Origin: DATNBT01 sp964579765
GTDB taxonomy: Bacteria > Acidobacteriota > Vicinamibacteria > Vicinamibacterales > CAVVIG01
Reading direction: 5' to 3'
Length of the DNA stretch: 12,678 bases
Assembly: GCA_964579765.1 (NCBI GenBank)
Contig: CAZOIK010000128.1
Location: 1 to 12,678 of the forward strand
The notes under the pieces are model-generated. The model searched no databases and had not been told where the DNA came from. It worked only from the letters and a program-made list of their open reading frames with translations. A program made the translations under genes and the position numbers. How positions within the stretch are numbered: position 1 is the stretch's first letter; every line of letters begins with the position of its first letter. Of this stretch, positions 10,038 through 12,678 are shown piece after piece.

Positions 10038-10084
10038 CGCGTGCCACGCGCGTCGCCGGAATTCCGGCAAGGCTCGCCACGCGC
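10038..10084. promoter_or_regulatory. Nested palindromes and direct repeat upstream of the secreted-protein gene (candidate operator)
   Basis: In the roughly 100-base gap after the DUF2892 gene are: CGCGTG-C-CACGCG (10038-10050), an inverted repeat with a single central base; GCCGGAATTCCGGC (10055-10068), a 14-base perfect palindrome; and the direct repeat GCCACGCGC at 10043-10051 and 10076-10084, spaced 33 bases apart, close to three helical turns. The cluster begins 41 bases upstream of the ATG at 9997, a plausible operator position. It could equally be a processing hairpin between operon genes. No promoter hexamers are convincing. Confidence 0.4.
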
Positions 10085-10096
10085 CGCCCGGCCGCG

Positions 10097-10312
10097 TCAG
10101 TGCGAGTGCGCGACTGGCCCGGCATGATCGCGAATGCCGGCTTTGCGAAGGATCGCCATCATCGGACACCAGCCCGTGAACGCCGATTGAAACAGGTTCA
10201 GCCCGACAAACAGCGTGAACCAGAGAAAGTACGGATGCACGAACATCCCGAGCAGCACGCTGGCGGCGACGAAGGCGCCGGCAATCAGACGGAGCATCGG
10301 TTCGACGGTCAT
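10097..10312 (-). CDS. DUF2892 (YgaP-like) small inner-membrane protein
   Basis: 71 residues with two hydrophobic segments (about 7-25 and 28-46) and the family signature FTGWCPMMAILRKAG (45-59), including C49. In E. coli YgaP this membrane unit is fused to a rhodanese domain. Here it stands alone, ending in a His-containing tail (HAGPVAHSH). Its exact role is unknown; family members are often found with sulfur-transfer or sulfide-related genes. The ATG at 10312 overlaps the RND stop by ATGA, and GGGAG about 7 bases upstream lies inside the RND gene, so translation is coupled. This points to a shared role with the exporter. Confidence 0.9.
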   Translation of the reverse strand: MTVEPMLRLIAGAFVAASVLLGMFVHPYFLWFTLFVGLNLFQSAFTGWCPMMAILRKAGIRDHAGPVAHSH

Positions 10313-12678
10313 GACAACTCTCCCTGCGCGACGTGCGCGCTCGCGTGACGATGGGTCAGGTAGTAAGTGATCGGGACGGTCATACGCGACAGCAGGAGCG
10401 AGGCCACCTCGCCGGCCATCAGCGAGATCGCCAGCCCCTGGAAGATCGGGTCGAACAGGATGACGGCCGATCCCGCGATCACGGCCGCCGCCGTCAGCGC
10501 CATCGGCCGGAACCGCACGGCGCCCGCATCGACCACGGCCGCCTCGAGGGTCATGCCGGTGCGCAGCCGCAGCTCGACGAAGTCCACGAGGATGATCGAG
10601 TTCCGCACGACGATGCCCGCGCCCGCGATGAAGCCGATCATGGACGTCGCCGTGAAGAACGCGCCGAGCAGCGCGTGTCCCGGCAGAATGCCGACGAGCG
10701 AGAACGGGATCGCCAGCATGATCGTCAGCGGCGTCACGAACGACTGGAACCAGCCGACGACCAGGATGTAGATGAGCACCAGCACGGCGGCGAACGCCAG
10801 GCCGAGATCACGGAACACCTCGTACGTGATGTGCCATTCGCCGTCCCATTTCATCGCGTACTTCGTCGCGTCGAACGGCTGGCGCGTGTTGTAGATCTCG
10901 AGGCCGTAGCCCTCGGGGAAGCGGATCTGCGACAGCGATCGGTTCATCGCCAGAATCGCGTACACCGGGCTCTCGATCGTGCCGGCGACGTCGCCGGTCA
11001 CGTACGTTACCGGCAGCAGGTTCTTGTGGTAGAGCGTCTGCGCCTCGGCCGCGCGCGTCGTCTTCACCAGTTCGCCGATTGCGACCGGGTGCGCACCGGA
11101 AAGACGCAGTGCGCGGATAGCGTCGAGCGATCCGCGGCGCTCGCGCGGAAGCCGCAGGACGATCGGCACCGGTTCACGAGCCTCCGGATCGTGGAGCAAC
11201 CCGACGGGCGCGCCGGCGCCGGCCATGTGCACGACGGCAGACACGTCGGCGGCGCTGACGCCGGCCGCCGCCGCCTTCGCGCTGTCCACGTCGAGCCGCC
11301 ACGCGTCGTGCGGCGCGTCCACGTACCAATCGACGTCCACGACGCCCTTCGTCCGCGCGAGCGTGTCGCGCACCTGCGTCGCGAGCTCGAGACGGCGCGT
11401 CGTGTCGGGCCCGTAGATCTCGGCGACGAGCGTCTGGAGCACCGGCGGCCCGGGCGGCACTTCAACCACCTGAATCCGCGCTCCCAGCCGCGCCGCAATC
11501 GGATCGAGGGCGCTGCGGATCCGCTTCGCAATCGTGTGGCTCTGATCGCTCCGCTCGTCCTTCGGCACGAGCAGCACCTGCAGATCGGCCTGATTCGGAT
11601 CGCGGCGCAGGAAGTAGTGGCGGACGAGCCCGTTGAACGTGTACGGCGCCGGCACACCGGTGAAGCTCTCGACGGCGGTCACGGCCGAATCGCGCAGCGT
11701 CTCGTCCGCAAGCGCCGTCGCCGCGGCGGCCGTCGTCTCGAGCGCCGTGCCCTCGGGCATGCGGACGACGACCTGCAGTTCGCTTTTGTTGTCGAACGGC
11801 AGCATCTTCACGGTCACGAGGCCGAGCGGGACGAGCGCCACGGCCGCGGCGAGAAGGAGGGCGACGCCCGCCAGGAACCCCCAGCGCCACTTCGCGTCCG
11901 TGATGAGCCTGTGCATGACCCGCCGGTACAGCCGCGTCAGCCGGTCTTCGGCCTCCTGGTGACGCGCGCCGTGCTCTTTGAGCAGCCGCACCGCGGCCCA
12001 CGGCGTCACGATGAACGCGACGACGAGCGAGAACAGCATGGCCGCGGTCGCGCCAATCGGGATGGGGCGCATGTAGGGTCCCATCAGCCCCCCGACGAAC
12101 GCCATCGGCAGAATCGCGGCGACGACGGCCAGCGTCGCCAGAATCGTGGGGTTCCCGACTTCGTCAACGGCGCGCACGGCCACCGTCTCGAGCGCCCGGC
12201 CTTCGCGCGGCAGCCGCGTATGCCGCACGATGTTCTCCACGACGACGATCGCGTCGTCCACGAGGATGCCGATGGAGAAGATCAGCGCGAACAGCGTGAT
12301 GCGATTGAGCGTGTAGCCGTAGAGGTAGAACGTGAAGAGCGTGAGCGCGAGCGTCACCGGCACGGCGACCAGGACGACGACCGCCTCGCGGCGGCCGAGC
12401 GCGGCCCAGACCAGGGCCGACACGGAGAGCACCGCGATGAGCATGTGCCACAGCAGCTCGTTCGACTTCTGGGAGGCGGTGGCGCCGTAGTCTCGCGTCG
12501 TCGTCACCCGCACGTCCGACGGCAGTTCCTGGCCGCGCATCTGGTCGATCTTGCGTGCGGCGTCGGCGGCGATCGTGACGGCGTTGGTGCCCTTGCGCTT
12601 CGCGACCGCGACGGTGACGGCCGGGCGCGCGCCGCCACCATGTGAGAGGAACGTGACGTACGAGTCCGGCGGCGCTTC
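10309..12678 (-). CDS. RND-family efflux permease (AcrB/HAE-type), N-terminal part beyond the window edge
   Basis: Inner-membrane proton-driven exporter subunit. 789 residues are visible of about 1000-1100. The frame is open at base 12678 and starts inside the first porter domain, so the ATG at 12540 is internal. Visible in order: the end of porter 1, TM2-TM6 with GILVDDAIVVVEN (137-149; D141 and D142 match the AcrB D407/D408 proton relay), a second large periplasmic region (about 290-590), and TM8-TM12. GIVVRNSIILVDF holds R692 where AcrB has K940. The paired aspartates and relay layout point to a drug/hydrophobe exporter rather than the heavy-metal CusA type. The substrate is unknown. Its adaptor (MFP) gene should lie just beyond the right edge. 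It ends in an ATGA overlap with the DUF2892 gene. Confidence 0.95.
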   Translation of the reverse strand, partial: EAPPDSYVTFLSHGGGARPAVTVAVAKRKGTNAVTIAADAARKIDQMRGQELPSDVRVTTTRDYGATASQKSNELLWHMLIAVLSVSALVWAALGRREAVVVLVAVPVTLALTLFTFYLYGYTLNRITLFALIFSIGILVDDAIVVVENIVRHTRLPREGRALETVAVRAVDEVGNPTILATLAVVAAILPMAFVGGLMGPYMRPIPIGATAAMLFSLVVAFIVTPWAAVRLLKEHGARHQEAEDRLTRLYRRVMHRLITDAKWRWGFLAGVALLLAAAVALVPLGLVTVKMLPFDNKSELQVVVRMPEGTALETTAAAATALADETLRDSAVTAVESFTGVPAPYTFNGLVRHYFLRRDPNQADLQVLLVPKDERSDQSHTIAKRIRSALDPIAARLGARIQVVEVPPGPPVLQTLVAEIYGPDTTRRLELATQVRDTLARTKGVVDVDWYVDAPHDAWRLDVDSAKAAAAGVSAADVSAVVHMAGAGAPVGLLHDPEAREPVPIVLRLPRERRGSLDAIRALRLSGAHPVAIGELVKTTRAAEAQTLYHKNLLPVTYVTGDVAGTIESPVYAILAMNRSLSQIRFPEGYGLEIYNTRQPFDATKYAMKWDGEWHITYEVFRDLGLAFAAVLVLIYILVVGWFQSFVTPLTIMLAIPFSLVGILPGHALLGAFFTATSMIGFIAGAGIVVRNSIILVDFVELRLRTGMTLEAAVVDAGAVRFRPMALTAAAVIAGSAVILFDPIFQGLAISLMAGEVASLLLSRMTVPITYYLTHRHASAHVAQGELS

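Noticed and set aside
10333..12645. 770-codon open frame opposite the RND permease gene
   Set aside because: Low-complexity Arg/His/Asp composition with no membrane or domain pattern. The minus-strand frame is a full RND transporter with conserved motifs.

Overview
The window is about 12.7 kb of high-GC bacterial chromosome that is coding almost throughout. Gene content and style suggest a Gram-negative bacterium: an RND exporter with periplasmic domains, a long SecA ending in a SEC-C zinc tail, and an M23 peptidase with an N-terminal membrane anchor. My best guess is an acidobacterium, perhaps of the Vicinamibacteria, but this is inference from gene style, not a marker-gene result. No tRNA, rRNA, CRISPR array, transposase, phage gene or toxin-antitoxin pair was seen.

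Left part (1-3230). A class IV (PLP-fold) aminotransferase runs off the left edge on the minus strand. Divergent from it is a tight plus-strand run: nnr (bifunctional NAD(P)H-hydrate repair enzyme), a DinB-family metal-binding protein, and tsaE (ATPase for the tRNA t6A modification). The last two overlap by a GTGA start/stop. This block ends at a perfect 15-bp hairpin, shared with the convergent guaB.

Middle (3277-8857, all minus). An M23 peptidase gene is followed by an intergenic REP-like double palindrome, then secA, then guaB (IMP dehydrogenase). guaB starts only 4 bases after the secA stop, so the two are probably cotranscribed. A candidate extended -10 promoter lies just upstream of secA.

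Right part (9100-12678, all minus). Reading in the direction of transcription: an RND efflux permease (its N-terminal part lies beyond the right edge), a small DUF2892/YgaP-like membrane protein overlapping it by ATGA, a 100-base gap with nested palindromes, a small secreted OB-fold-like protein, and an OsmC-type thiol peroxidase. A GC-rich hairpin follows osmC. This looks like a small envelope or redox-stress module and is the most interesting part of the window. No gene here is clearly a new system. The points most worth following are the RND-DUF2892-secreted protein-OsmC grouping and the intergenic palindromes.
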